Positions 1 through 6,096 of a DNA stretch of 6,848 nt are shown one piece after another. The DNA comes from JABFRJ01 sp031374735 (GTDB lineage Bacteria > Pseudomonadota > Alphaproteobacteria > Rhizobiales > Hyphomicrobiaceae), in NCBI GenBank assembly GCA_031374735.1, contig JANMGQ010000056.1:1-6848 (forward strand), in the 5' to 3' direction. Under the pieces are notes generated by a model. The model did not search any database and was not told the DNA's origin. It saw nothing but the letters and a program-made list of their open reading frames with translations. The translations under genes and the position numbers were made by a program. Position 1 is the stretch's first letter; every line of letters starts with the position of its first letter.

Positions 1-93
1 GGGCTCGGTGTGAGGGAGAGACGCCCGACGATAGCCAGCGCATGGCCTGCAAGCAACGTCACGCGGACGGATCAAGGGTGCGCCCTGGGAGTT

Positions 94-316
94 ATACCGG
101 CGAGCAAAATTTCTGACTGACGACCTCCCCTCCCACTGTCAAGGCCGGGCTTGTCCCCGCCCCCCAAAGCGGAACGAGCGCGACGGTCACACGGGTGCGG
201 AGCCATTTCAACATGATGGCAACCAGCTCCGTGCGTTGCAGAATGGGTGGCCGGCACAAGGCCGGCCATGACAGTTGAGGGGAGGCGCATCCGTCAATAA
301 TTTTGGCCGCTGGTAT
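94..316. repeat. MITE-like intergenic element, copy 1 (complete)
   Basis: This 223-bp element begins ATACCGGCG and ends CGCTGGTAT. The first ~68 bases (94-161) and the reverse complement of the last ~68 (249-316) align at roughly 75-80% identity, allowing two one-base shifts. They share the blocks CAAAATT, CCTCCCCTC, ACTGTCA and GGCCGG-CTTGT. Each arm carries a hairpin: a perfect 8-bp stem at 248-255/261-268 with a 5-base loop, and a decayed one at 143-149/155-161. About 87 bases of non-palindromic core lie between the arms. No transposase is encoded. A second copy in reverse orientation, with one mismatch in 141 bases, starts at 6708 and shares the same sharp boundary. That makes this a mobile or mobilisable repeat, not a chance palindrome. 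If the terminus is TACC...GGTA, the flanks read TTA on both sides (92-94 and 316-318), a possible 3-bp target duplication. The core resembles the alphaproteobacterial intergenic palindromes that yield spurious MAGLVPA-type ORFs. Confidence 0.75.
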
Positions 317-318
317 TA

Positions 319-402
319 CAGGGCAATCGGGGGCCAATCGGGTTCCCTCTCCCCGTTCTTCACGGGCAGAGGGTGCAGTTCCGCATTCACCCGATTGCCC
401 TG
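319..402. repeat. Nested palindromic intergenic repeat (REP-like)
   Basis: A perfect 13-bp inverted repeat (319-331 CAGGGCAATCGGG, 390-402 CCCGATTGCCCTG) encloses an inner hairpin. The inner stem pairs 345-356 (CCCTCTCCCCGT) with 362-373 at 11 of 12 positions around a 5-base loop. The element abuts the MITE-like repeat with only two bases between them, yet shares no sequence with it. The inner part resembles the GGGGAGAGGG palindromes scattered between genes in rhizobial genomes; that is recalled from knowledge, not searched. It has no T-run after the stem and no adjacent gene end, so an ordinary intrinsic terminator is unlikely. Confidence 0.6.
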
Positions 403-938
403 CTGGGAGGAGACACGGCGGACGGCTCCGCTCAGCGTGTATCTGCAAGTCATCGCACGCGCGAAAACAATCGGCCGGGACAGCGGATCGGCGAGAACCG
501 GTAAAGGGTTCGCGCTGCACGTCCGTGATATCCCACACGGCTGGTACTGTCCGGTCCTTGGCTGAGGCTATTGAAAGCCTGGGCTTTGGCGCCGATCCGC
601 TGTGCTGCGTTCGTCACGGCGCGGGCATGGCGGTTAAGCGGCGAGGTTCGCATACGACCTCTGCCTGCCAAGGCGTCAGACCCGGCACACCCCGCCACCA
701 AGGTGGTACGTTCAGCGCTTGGCTTGAACCTGACCCCACCGGGCCGCAGCATCCTCAACCCCGCTACGGACGATGCGCATCGCCCCGGCCTAGCTGAAGA
801 CGTCAAACACATACACGCAAAACGTGCACCTTGCGATAACACCCTGAAGTCGTCGTTAATCCGCGCTGGCGCGCTGTCCGTGAACGGGTGGATGTTGAGC
901 CTTGCCGACCTGGTGGAGGCTGTGGGGCGGCCACCACT
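403..938. other. Unassigned stretch without a supportable gene
   Basis: I see no gene in these 536 bases. Several frames are open on both strands (for example 571 onward on plus and 450-842 on minus). Their predicted proteins are rich in Arg, Ala, Pro and Gly, have no recognisable domain and lack a convincing ribosome binding site, as expected of GC-rich non-coding DNA. A small hairpin lies at 643-661 (5-bp stem) and does not belong to a tRNA. No clear terminator is visible for the minus-strand synthetase gene that ends at 939. The stretch could be gene remnants, another repeat family or an RNA gene that I do not recognise. Confidence 0.4.
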
Positions 939-2525
939 CTACGCCGCAGCCCCCATATCCTTGACCAACTCCTGTGCCGTCATGAAGTCGACCTTGCCCG
1001 AGGCCAGCACCGGGATCGTCTCGACATATTTGACACTGCGCGGCACCCACAACTCCGGGATGCCCTGTGCCTTGGCTTCCGCCTGCAGCGCGCCGCGATC
1101 GGCATCCTTTTTGTCGGTGACCAGGATCAGCTGCTCGCCCCGCTTGGGATCTGAGACCGTCAGCACCACGTGATTGTTGTCTGGCCAAAGGCCCGCCACG
1201 ACAGCCTCAACGGCCGCCAAAGACACCATCTCGCCGCCGATCTTGGCGAAGCGCTTGGCGCGGCCCTTGATCGAGATCATGCCCTTCGTGTCGATATCCA
1301 CGATGTCGCCCGTGTCGTGCCAGCCGTCACGCGCGGGCACGAGCACCCCGGGCTTGTCCGCCATGTAATAGCCCGCCATCACGTTCGGGCCGCGCACGAC
1401 GAGCCGCCCACCCTCGCTGATGCCCTGCACCGGCTCCACGCGCACTTCTATGCCGGGCAAAGTCGTGCCAACGGTGCCCGGTCGCTGCATCTCAGGCAGC
1501 GTACACGAGATCACCGGCGAGCACTCCGTGGCGCCATAACCCTCCAGGATGGTGGTGCCATACTTGCGCCAGGCGTCCTTGGTGGTCTCCTTCACCTTCT
1601 CGGCGCCGGCGATGACGAAGCGCACGGTCTTGAGGTCACCCGGATCGGCAGCCCGCGACCAGCCCTGCAGGAACGTGTCGGTGCCAAACAAGATGGTCGC
1701 CTGCGTCGCGCCGACCAACTTCGGGATCTCCTTGTAGTGCAGGGGGCTGGGGTAGAGCACGCATTTGATGCCATTCAGCAGCGGCATCAGCGTGCCGGCG
1801 GTGAGGCCGTAGGAGTGGAAAATCGGCAGCGGATTCATGACCACGTCAGCCGCTGAAAAATGTGGGTCCGCGTGCGTGATGATCTGCATGGCATTGGAGA
1901 TCAGATTGGCGTTCGTCAGCACCACACCCTTCGGCGTGCCTTCGGTCCCAGATGTGAACAACACCACGCCGGGCTGATCCGGGCCGAGAGCGTGGCGCTT
2001 ATGCACGCGGGCGGCAAATTTTGCGCGCACGACGCCCGTGACCTTTTCCTTGAGGCCGATCTTGGCACGCACATCCTCGAGATAAACGATGTCCAGCATC
2101 TTGCCGGGCGCCACCTCGATCTTGGCGAGTTCGTCAATGACCGGCTGCAGGTTGCCAAGCGAGATAAAGCGCCGGGATGTGATCAAACGGCGGATGACGC
2201 CGGTCTGAATGGCTGAGCGCAGGTTCTTGACGCCGGCTGAGAAGTTCAGCAGCGCGGGCACCCTCCCAAAGGCGCTGAGGCCGAACAGCACGACCGGCAT
2301 GCCAACGACATTGGGCAGCAGCACACCGACCGTCTCCAGGCGGCGCGTGCCTTTGGCAAGCTCGGCGCCGAGCACCATGGCACCAAGCACAAGCCGCCCA
2401 TAGGTCAGCGGCTGGCGCTCGGGATCTTCAAGGATGACCTTTTTCGCGCCATGGCTCTGCATCGCGCGCAGCAATGCCGAAAACAGGGATGTGCGGCACG
2501 ACTGCGGATCAAAAACGGCGGGCAT
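939..2525 (-). CDS. aas: Acyl-ACP synthetase / 2-acylglycerophosphoethanolamine acylation enzyme (Aas synthetase domain, stand-alone)
   Basis: This 528-residue member of the ANL (AMP-forming acyl-CoA/acyl-ACP synthetase) superfamily would activate a fatty acid with ATP to an acyl-adenylate and pass it to ACP or a related thiol carrier. Visible motifs are the P-loop TSGTEGTPKG (191-200), GYGATE (329-334), the HDTGD adenylate-binding motif (403-407), KGRAKRFAKIGGEMVSL (hinge, from 420) and SGKVDF with the catalytic lysine K511. Segments such as LLPNVVG, FGRVPALLNFSAG and ELWVPRSVKY closely match the synthetase half of E. coli Aas. The E. coli protein carries an N-terminal PlsC acyltransferase domain (about 720 residues in total). 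Here the reading frame starts directly at the synthetase, and I find no PlsC homology in the 250 bases upstream. The ATG at 2525 has only a weak AAGG about 10 bases upstream. It ends in TAG and is divergent from the ferredoxin gene. The family assignment is firm; the exact substrate is inferred. Confidence 0.88.
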   Translation of the reverse strand: MPAVFDPQSCRTSLFSALLRAMQSHGAKKVILEDPERQPLTYGRLVLGAMVLGAELAKGTRRLETVGVLLPNVVGMPVVLFGLSAFGRVPALLNFSAGVKNLRSAIQTGVIRRLITSRRFISLGNLQPVIDELAKIEVAPGKMLDIVYLEDVRAKIGLKEKVTGVVRAKFAARVHKRHALGPDQPGVVLFTSGTEGTPKGVVLTNANLISNAMQIITHADPHFSAADVVMNPLPIFHSYGLTAGTLMPLLNGIKCVLYPSPLHYKEIPKLVGATQATILFGTDTFLQGWSRAADPGDLKTVRFVIAGAEKVKETTKDAWRKYGTTILEGYGATECSPVISCTLPEMQRPGTVGTTLPGIEVRVEPVQGISEGGRLVVRGPNVMAGYYMADKPGVLVPARDGWHDTGDIVDIDTKGMISIKGRAKRFAKIGGEMVSLAAVEAVVAGLWPDNNHVVLTVSDPKRGEQLILVTDKKDADRGALQAEAKAQGIPELWVPRSVKYVETIPVLASGKVDFMTAQELVKDMGAAA

Positions 2526-2775
2526 CGGGCAGGCCTTAACGGCTGAGGATGAAGCAACGATTGCCCGTTCTGCAGGCGGCGCGCAATCTCATCATGCCGC
2601 GTTCGATAACAATGGGGGCAGCCAACGACTTTAGTGGCACCCGGCCGACGCTGTGCGTCGTGTGCCGCACATCCTTGAAAGCCGCGGCACGCAAGGCTAA
2701 AGGCTTGCGACCGGGCACGTGTCCGGCCGTAGACCTCACCTGAGCCGCCCACTCCTGCCTCGGACCTAACAGACA
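2526..2775. promoter_or_regulatory. Divergent promoter region between aas and the ferredoxin gene
   Basis: These 250 bases must hold the promoters of both divergent genes, although I see no convincing -35/-10 pair for either. Three structured sites are present. A perfect 6-bp stem with a 3-base loop (CGACGC-TGT-GCGTCG) lies at 2646-2660. A 7-bp inverted repeat, GTGCCGC/GCGGCAC, lies at 2662-2668 and 2684-2690. A 16-bp near-palindrome centred on CACGTG (2711-2726, one mismatched pair) lies about 50 bases before the ferredoxin start. Any of these could bind a regulator, but GC-rich DNA yields such palindromes often. Confidence 0.35.
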
Positions 2776-3096
2776 ATGGCGAAGATCACGTTCGTGCAAG
2801 CCGACGGCAAAAGCCAGACGGTCACAGCCGACACCGGCATGACCGTTATGGAGGCAGCCAAGAAAAACCTCATCGATGGTATCGAGGCCGAATGTGGCGG
2901 CGCCTGCGCCTGCGCCACCTGCCACGTGTACGTCGATGCGGCCTGGGTCGGCAAAGTCGGCAAACCCGCCGCCATGGAAGAAGACATGCTCGATTTTGCT
3001 TTCGACGTCCGCGACGAGAGCCGGTTGGCGTGTCAGATCAAGGTCACGGATGCCATCGACGGCCTGATCGTCAAAGTGCCGGCCAAGCAGTTTTGA
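2776..3096 (+). CDS. [2Fe-2S] ferredoxin, adrenodoxin/FdVI type
   Basis: This 106-residue cytoplasmic electron carrier has the vertebrate-adrenodoxin-like fold common in alphaproteobacteria (Rhodobacter capsulatus FdVI/FdxE, Caulobacter FdxB, Rhodopseudomonas palustrisredoxin). The cluster ligands are C40, C46 and C49 in the signature ECGGACACATCHVYV, plus C86 in LACQI. C44 is an extra cysteine typical of this subgroup. The length matches the family norm. Acidic residues around 68-80 (EEDMLDFAFDVRDE) correspond to the partner-binding helix that docks to ferredoxin reductase and to client enzymes such as cytochromes P450. No reductase or P450 gene is in the window, so the partner is unknown; family members also serve in Fe-S cluster assembly. 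The ATG at 2776 has only a weak GGA about 11 bases upstream. The gene is followed 11 bases later by folB on the same strand, probably on one transcript. Confidence 0.93.
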   Translation: MAKITFVQADGKSQTVTADTGMTVMEAAKKNLIDGIEAECGGACACATCHVYVDAAWVGKVGKPAAMEEDMLDFAFDVRDESRLACQIKVTDAIDGLIVKVPAKQF

Positions 3097-3097
3097 T

Positions 3098-3101
3098 CAG
3101 G
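3098..3101 (+). promoter_or_regulatory. Ribosome binding site that decides the folB start
   Basis: CAGG sits six bases before the GTG at 3108, immediately after the ferredoxin stop codon. No ATG in this frame lies at the expected N-terminus: the next ATG, at 3156, would remove the first strand of the fold. The GTG is therefore preferred. A TTG at 3093 overlapping the ferredoxin stop is the main alternative. Confidence 0.45.
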
Positions 3102-3107
3102 CCCATC

Positions 3108-3476
3108 GTGACGCCAAAACCGCCCCGCCGCGTGCTTGTCCGTGACCTTGAGATCATGGCCAGCGTCGGCTTGTTTGAGGTGGAGCACCGTTACGAGCAG
3201 CGCATCATCGTTAATCTCGATTTGCGCGTCCGCGACGACTACGACGGCACCAGCGAACGCATCGCCGATGTCGTCGACTATGGGGCGCTCGTGGCGAACG
3301 TCGAGCGTGTGGTGGCCAGCCGCCATTTCAAGCTTGTTGAAACGCTGGCCGAGACCATTGCCGCCGACTGCCTGGCCGATTCCCGCGTGCTATCGGCCAC
3401 CGTGCGGATCGAAAAGCCGGATATCCTGCCCGCCTGCAAAGCTGTCGGCATCGAGATCGAGCGCTCACAACCGTGA
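3108..3476 (+). CDS. folB: Dihydroneopterin aldolase (FolB)
   Basis: This cytoplasmic enzyme of folate biosynthesis converts 7,8-dihydroneopterin to 6-hydroxymethyl-dihydropterin and glycolaldehyde. With the GTG start the protein is 122 residues, close to E. coli FolB (about 120). Family landmarks line up with E. coli: VLVRDLEIMASVGLFEVE at the N-terminus with E26 (E. coli WEQ glutamate), VVDYGAL with Y58 (catalytic tyrosine, about Tyr53), FKLVETLAETIA with E78 (pterin-anchoring glutamate), and EKPDILP with K103 (catalytic lysine, about Lys98). It ends in GIEIERSQP, like the family's GVxIER ending. The frame is open back to 2892 inside the ferredoxin gene, but that upstream Arg/His-rich part is only a shadow. 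No other folate gene is in the window. Its last 12 bases overlap the 3' end of the opposing deacetylase gene. Confidence 0.92.
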   Translation: MTPKPPRRVLVRDLEIMASVGLFEVEHRYEQRIIVNLDLRVRDDYDGTSERIADVVDYGALVANVERVVASRHFKLVETLAETIAADCLADSRVLSATVRIEKPDILPACKAVGIEIERSQP

Positions 3477-4478
3477 TTTCGCCTTCGCGCGATCTGCGTC
3501 GACTGCTGCGGGCACAGATACGTCAGGGACACCGCGCGCTGCTGTCCGTCCCAGGCCACGGGCAAAATCCTTCATGCCGCGCAAACGCGGCCGAACAGCC
3601 AGGTGCAGGGTCAAGGTATCACTGCCAATGCCGTCCATGGGAATACGGTCCCAGACGCGAAGACCAGCCTGACGATCATCATGCAGCCGTCCGTCCGCCA
3701 GGAACACAGCGTCGTGGCCGCTTTGCGCCAGGACGGCGAGCGTCTCGACGGTCAAGTCGCGGCGCGAACCGTAAGGCACGCTGAAGGCCCGGATCGCGTG
3801 GTTGGCGAGGGCTGCAAGTCGCTGCTGAGAGCCGGTCACTTCGATGACCCTGTCGTCCGCCGAAAGGGTGCGGCAGCGCGTGTGGCTTGCTGTATGATTG
3901 GCGATTTCCAGGCCCGCGTCGGTCAGAAGTGCGATGTCTGTTGGCCGCAGATAGAGATCGGTGTCTGCATACAGCCGCGCCTCGTCGACTCCGAAAGCCG
4001 CGAGTAGCCGGTTTTGCAATGAGCCCCGCTCGGACCGCGTCAACGCGACTGCCGGTCCATTCAGATAGCCCTGCACACTGCCGGCAGCAATTGCCGACGG
4101 ACTGATCTCGGCCAAGAGCCGCGCAACCCCGACCCGGTTTGCAAGTTCGCTCAGCGCGTGATCGAACTGCACCGCTGGCCGCTCGATCATGTCAGGGTTC
4201 AGAAAGGCCACACCCGGCAAACCGTGTCGCTTCAGGATCGGAGCAACGGTCTCGGCGAGGCTACGATAGCTGTCATCGAAGGTGAGCAGGAGCGGGCGCC
4301 GCGGCCACGGACGATGCAAAAGCGTGTCGAGATCGACGATGTCATAGTTGGCTTGATAGTGATCCAGATGCGCGGCGAAAGCCTCGAGAGTTGTCCATAC
4401 GCCAAGATGCGCGGCGGCCGTTGGCACGGCATCGCCGATGTGATGGTATGCTGGACATGTCAGCAGCGGGCGGAACAT
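3465..4478 (-). CDS. Polysaccharide deacetylase family protein (NodB-like, CE4)
   Basis: This 337-residue protein is predicted to remove acetyl groups from N-acetylated or O-acetylated sugars in a polymer, using a divalent metal. NodB motifs are visible: an N-terminal YHHIGD (11-16) as in many CE4 proteins, motif 1 LLLTFDDS (63-70) with D68 and D69 as base and metal ligand, motif 2 NHTASHT with metal ligands H195 and H199, and motif 3 FSVPYG (232-237). Motifs 1 and 2 lie about 125 residues apart, much farther than in the compact NodB domain, so residues about 95-180 form an insertion. I see no signal peptide or membrane segment. The C-terminal ~25 residues are Ala/Arg-rich and probably disordered. 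The ATG at 4478 has no clear Shine-Dalgarno sequence. The gene is convergent with folB and divergent from the hydantoinase gene. The family is clear, while the substrate is unknown. Confidence 0.87.
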   Translation of the reverse strand: MFRPLLTCPAYHHIGDAVPTAAAHLGVWTTLEAFAAHLDHYQANYDIVDLDTLLHRPWPRRPLLLTFDDSYRSLAETVAPILKRHGLPGVAFLNPDMIERPAVQFDHALSELANRVGVARLLAEISPSAIAAGSVQGYLNGPAVALTRSERGSLQNRLLAAFGVDEARLYADTDLYLRPTDIALLTDAGLEIANHTASHTRCRTLSADDRVIEVTGSQQRLAALANHAIRAFSVPYGSRRDLTVETLAVLAQSGHDAVFLADGRLHDDRQAGLRVWDRIPMDGIGSDTLTLHLAVRPRLRGMKDFARGLGRTAARGVPDVSVPAAVDADRAKAKSRL

Positions 4479-4589
4479 TCAAACAAACTCGACGACGAAG
4501 GCTCGGCGCACAGTGCAATACTGACAGTCTCCCGGATGAGCAATCAGGTGAGCAATTCTGATGCCATGGACTGCGCCGACCACGACGCA

Positions 4590-4620
4590 TTGACATCGCA
4601 GCGCGATGTCCGACCTATCG
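4590..4620 (+). promoter_or_regulatory. Candidate sigma-70 promoter for the hydantoinase gene
   Basis: A perfect TTGACA (-35) lies at 4590-4595, and CTATCG follows at 4615-4620 with a 19-base spacer. ACCTAT or CCTATC (17-18 base spacers) are alternative -10 boxes. Transcription would start near 4627, giving a leader of about 28 bases before the ATG at 4655. The -35 match is exact and the -10 box is only partly conserved, as is common in alphaproteobacteria. Confidence 0.4.
4592..4610. promoter_or_regulatory. Perfect palindrome, candidate operator of the hydantoinase gene
   Basis: GACATCGC-AGC-GCGATGTC is a perfect 8-bp inverted repeat with a 3-base centre. It begins inside the candidate -35 box and fills most of the promoter spacer, where a bound dimeric repressor would block RNA polymerase. 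The regulator is not encoded in the window. The site could instead form an RNA hairpin if transcription starts upstream of it. Confidence 0.45.
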
Positions 4621-4642
4621 ATCGCATACATTCCATCTCGCC

Positions 4643-4648
4643 GGAGAG
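4643..4648 (+). promoter_or_regulatory. Ribosome binding site of the hydantoinase gene
   Basis: GGAGAG lies six bases before the ATG at 4655. It is the best Shine-Dalgarno sequence in the window and fixes the start of the hydantoinase. Confidence 0.7.
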
Positions 4649-4654
4649 CCAGCC

Positions 4655-6076
4655 ATGGCCCAGAGTTTCGACCGCATCATCGTTAACGGCCGTGTGTTTG
4701 CAGGTGGCGATCTCGTCGCCTGCGACATCGGTATCAAGAACGGTAAAGTCGCGGCGCTCGGGCACGATCTTGTGGCCAAGGACAAGGTCGACGCCAAAGG
4801 CAAGCTGGTGCTGCCCGGCGGCATCGACAGCCATGTGCACATCTCTCAACCGTCAGGCCCGGGCATCACCATGGCCGACGATTTCGAGAGCGGCACGCGA
4901 TCGGCGGCGTTCGGCGGCAACACCACCCTCATTCCATTCTGCATGCAGGAGAAGGGACAAACGCTGCGCGACGCCCTGACCAACTATCACAAGCTGGCGG
5001 CCAAGCAGTGCTACACCGACTACGGCTTTCACCTGGTCATATCCGACCCGACGCCGGGTGTGCTCGGCCAGGAACTGCCGGGCGCCATTGCCGACGGCTA
5101 CACCTCGTTCAAGGTGTTCATGACCTACGAAGGCTTGGCGCTCACGGACGAACAGATCCTGAAGGTCATGACGGTCGCCAAGGAAACCGGCGCGCTCGTC
5201 ATGGTCCACTGCGAGAACTACGACATCATCCGCTATCTCACGGACAAGTTCGAAGCCGAGGGCAAGACCGCCCCGTACTACCACGCCGTCTCGCGGCCGA
5301 TGGTCGCCGAGCGCGAGGCCTCGCACCGGGCTCTTTCCCTCGCAGAGGTGATGGATGTGCCTGTCTGCATCGTGCACATTTCCAACGGCCCGACGGTCGA
5401 GGAAATCCGCCGCGCGCGTGATCGCGGCTTGAAGGTGCTGGCCGAGACCTGCCCGCAATATCTCGTGCTGACAGCCAAGGACCTCGAAGGCCTCAACATG
5501 GAAGGGGCAAAATACGTCTGCTCGCCGCCACCGCGCGATGTCGCGAGCCAGCAGGCCGTCTGGGCTGGCATCGAGCGCGGCGATTTCGACCTATTTTCGT
5601 CCGATCACTGCCCGTTCAAGTATGACAGCCCCACAGGCAAGCTGAACCCGAAGGCACGTACGTCCTTCCGCTGGGTGCCCAACGGCATGCCGGGCGTTGG
5701 CGCGCGTAACCAGATCTTGTTCTCCAAGGGCGTGATGGAAAAGCGCATCGGCCTCGACCGCTTCGTCGCACTCACCTCCACCAACCACGCCAAGGCCTAC
5801 GGCCTGTTTCCAAAGAAAGGCACCATCTCGATCGGCGCGGACGCCGACGTCGTGCTGTGGGACCCAACGATCACCAAGCCGATCACGCATGCCGACATGA
5901 AAGACGGCTCCGACTACACGCCCTACGAAGGCATTGTGTGCACGGGCTGGCCCGTCGAGACCATTCTGCGCGGCGAGACGATTGTGAAGGATGGCAAGCT
6001 GATCGCAAAGAAAGGCGCGGGCGCCTTCCTGCCACGGGCGAAGTCTAACCTGGTCGAGGGGCCGGGTGGGGCGTGA
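4655..6076 (+). CDS. hydA: Dihydropyrimidinase / D-hydantoinase
   Basis: This 473-residue cytoplasmic amidohydrolase hydrolyses the cyclic amide bond of dihydrouracil, dihydrothymine or 5-substituted hydantoins to N-carbamoyl amino acids (reductive pyrimidine catabolism). The binuclear zinc site is complete: H60 and H62 (DSHVH), K153 (SFKVFMTYEG, the lysine expected to be carboxylated), H185 (MVHCEN), H241 (VHIS) and D317 (SSDHCP). Y158 corresponds to the substrate-contacting tyrosine of the family, and NGMPGV (343-348) to the substrate loop. N-terminal (about 1-55) and C-terminal (about 390-460) segments form the usual beta-sandwich around the TIM barrel. Length and start (good GGAGAG site) fit the family. 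The usual partners are absent: no beta-ureidopropionase or carbamoylase, dihydropyrimidine dehydrogenase or transporter lies next to it. Hydantoinase and dihydropyrimidinase cannot be told apart by sequence alone; allantoinase is less likely. Confidence 0.92.
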   Translation: MAQSFDRIIVNGRVFAGGDLVACDIGIKNGKVAALGHDLVAKDKVDAKGKLVLPGGIDSHVHISQPSGPGITMADDFESGTRSAAFGGNTTLIPFCMQEKGQTLRDALTNYHKLAAKQCYTDYGFHLVISDPTPGVLGQELPGAIADGYTSFKVFMTYEGLALTDEQILKVMTVAKETGALVMVHCENYDIIRYLTDKFEAEGKTAPYYHAVSRPMVAEREASHRALSLAEVMDVPVCIVHISNGPTVEEIRRARDRGLKVLAETCPQYLVLTAKDLEGLNMEGAKYVCSPPPRDVASQQAVWAGIERGDFDLFSSDHCPFKYDSPTGKLNPKARTSFRWVPNGMPGVGARNQILFSKGVMEKRIGLDRFVALTSTNHAKAYGLFPKKGTISIGADADVVLWDPTITKPITHADMKDGSDYTPYEGIVCTGWPVETILRGETIVKDGKLIAKKGAGAFLPRAKSNLVEGPGGA

Positions 6077-6096
6077 GCCACCGGCAGCCGTTATGT

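Noticed and set aside
72..290. Minus-strand open frame MRLPSTVMAGLVPATH..., repeated on plus from 6734
   Set aside because: It lies wholly within the repeat element and its hairpins and is the well-known spurious translation of alphaproteobacterial intergenic palindromes. It has no ribosome binding site.
643..661. T-arm-like hairpin with GGTTCG, possible tRNA
   Set aside because: The loop is nine bases, and no acceptor, D or anticodon arm fits around it.
571..1173. 200-residue plus-strand open frame entering the aas gene
   Set aside because: It runs antisense across the well-supported aas 3' end, has no domain and no ribosome binding site, and is typical of GC-rich shadow frames.
1170..1856. 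228-residue plus-strand open frame antisense to aas
   Set aside because: It is complementary to a confident coding region with catalytic motifs, and its His/Arg/Ala-rich translation matches no family.
2405..2776. Minus-strand open frame that might supply a PlsC domain to Aas through a frameshift
   Set aside because: It has no HX4D or other acyltransferase motif. Its last part is merely the aas N-terminus read in another frame.
2892..3107. Longer folB reading frame starting inside the ferredoxin gene
   Set aside because: The extra 72 residues are an Arg/His-rich shadow of the ferredoxin, and FolB proteins begin just before the VLVRDLE strand.
4158..4979. 273-residue plus-strand open frame spanning the deacetylase and hydantoinase genes
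   Set aside because: It is antisense to one confident gene and out of frame within another, with no domain content.
4853..5458. 201-residue minus-strand open frame inside the hydantoinase gene
   Set aside because: It mirrors a conserved amidohydrolase coding region and is rich in Arg, His and Val, as expected of the complement of GC-rich codons.
6077..6096. Terminator between the convergent hydantoinase and Uma2 genes
   Set aside because: The 20-base gap contains no stem or T-run.
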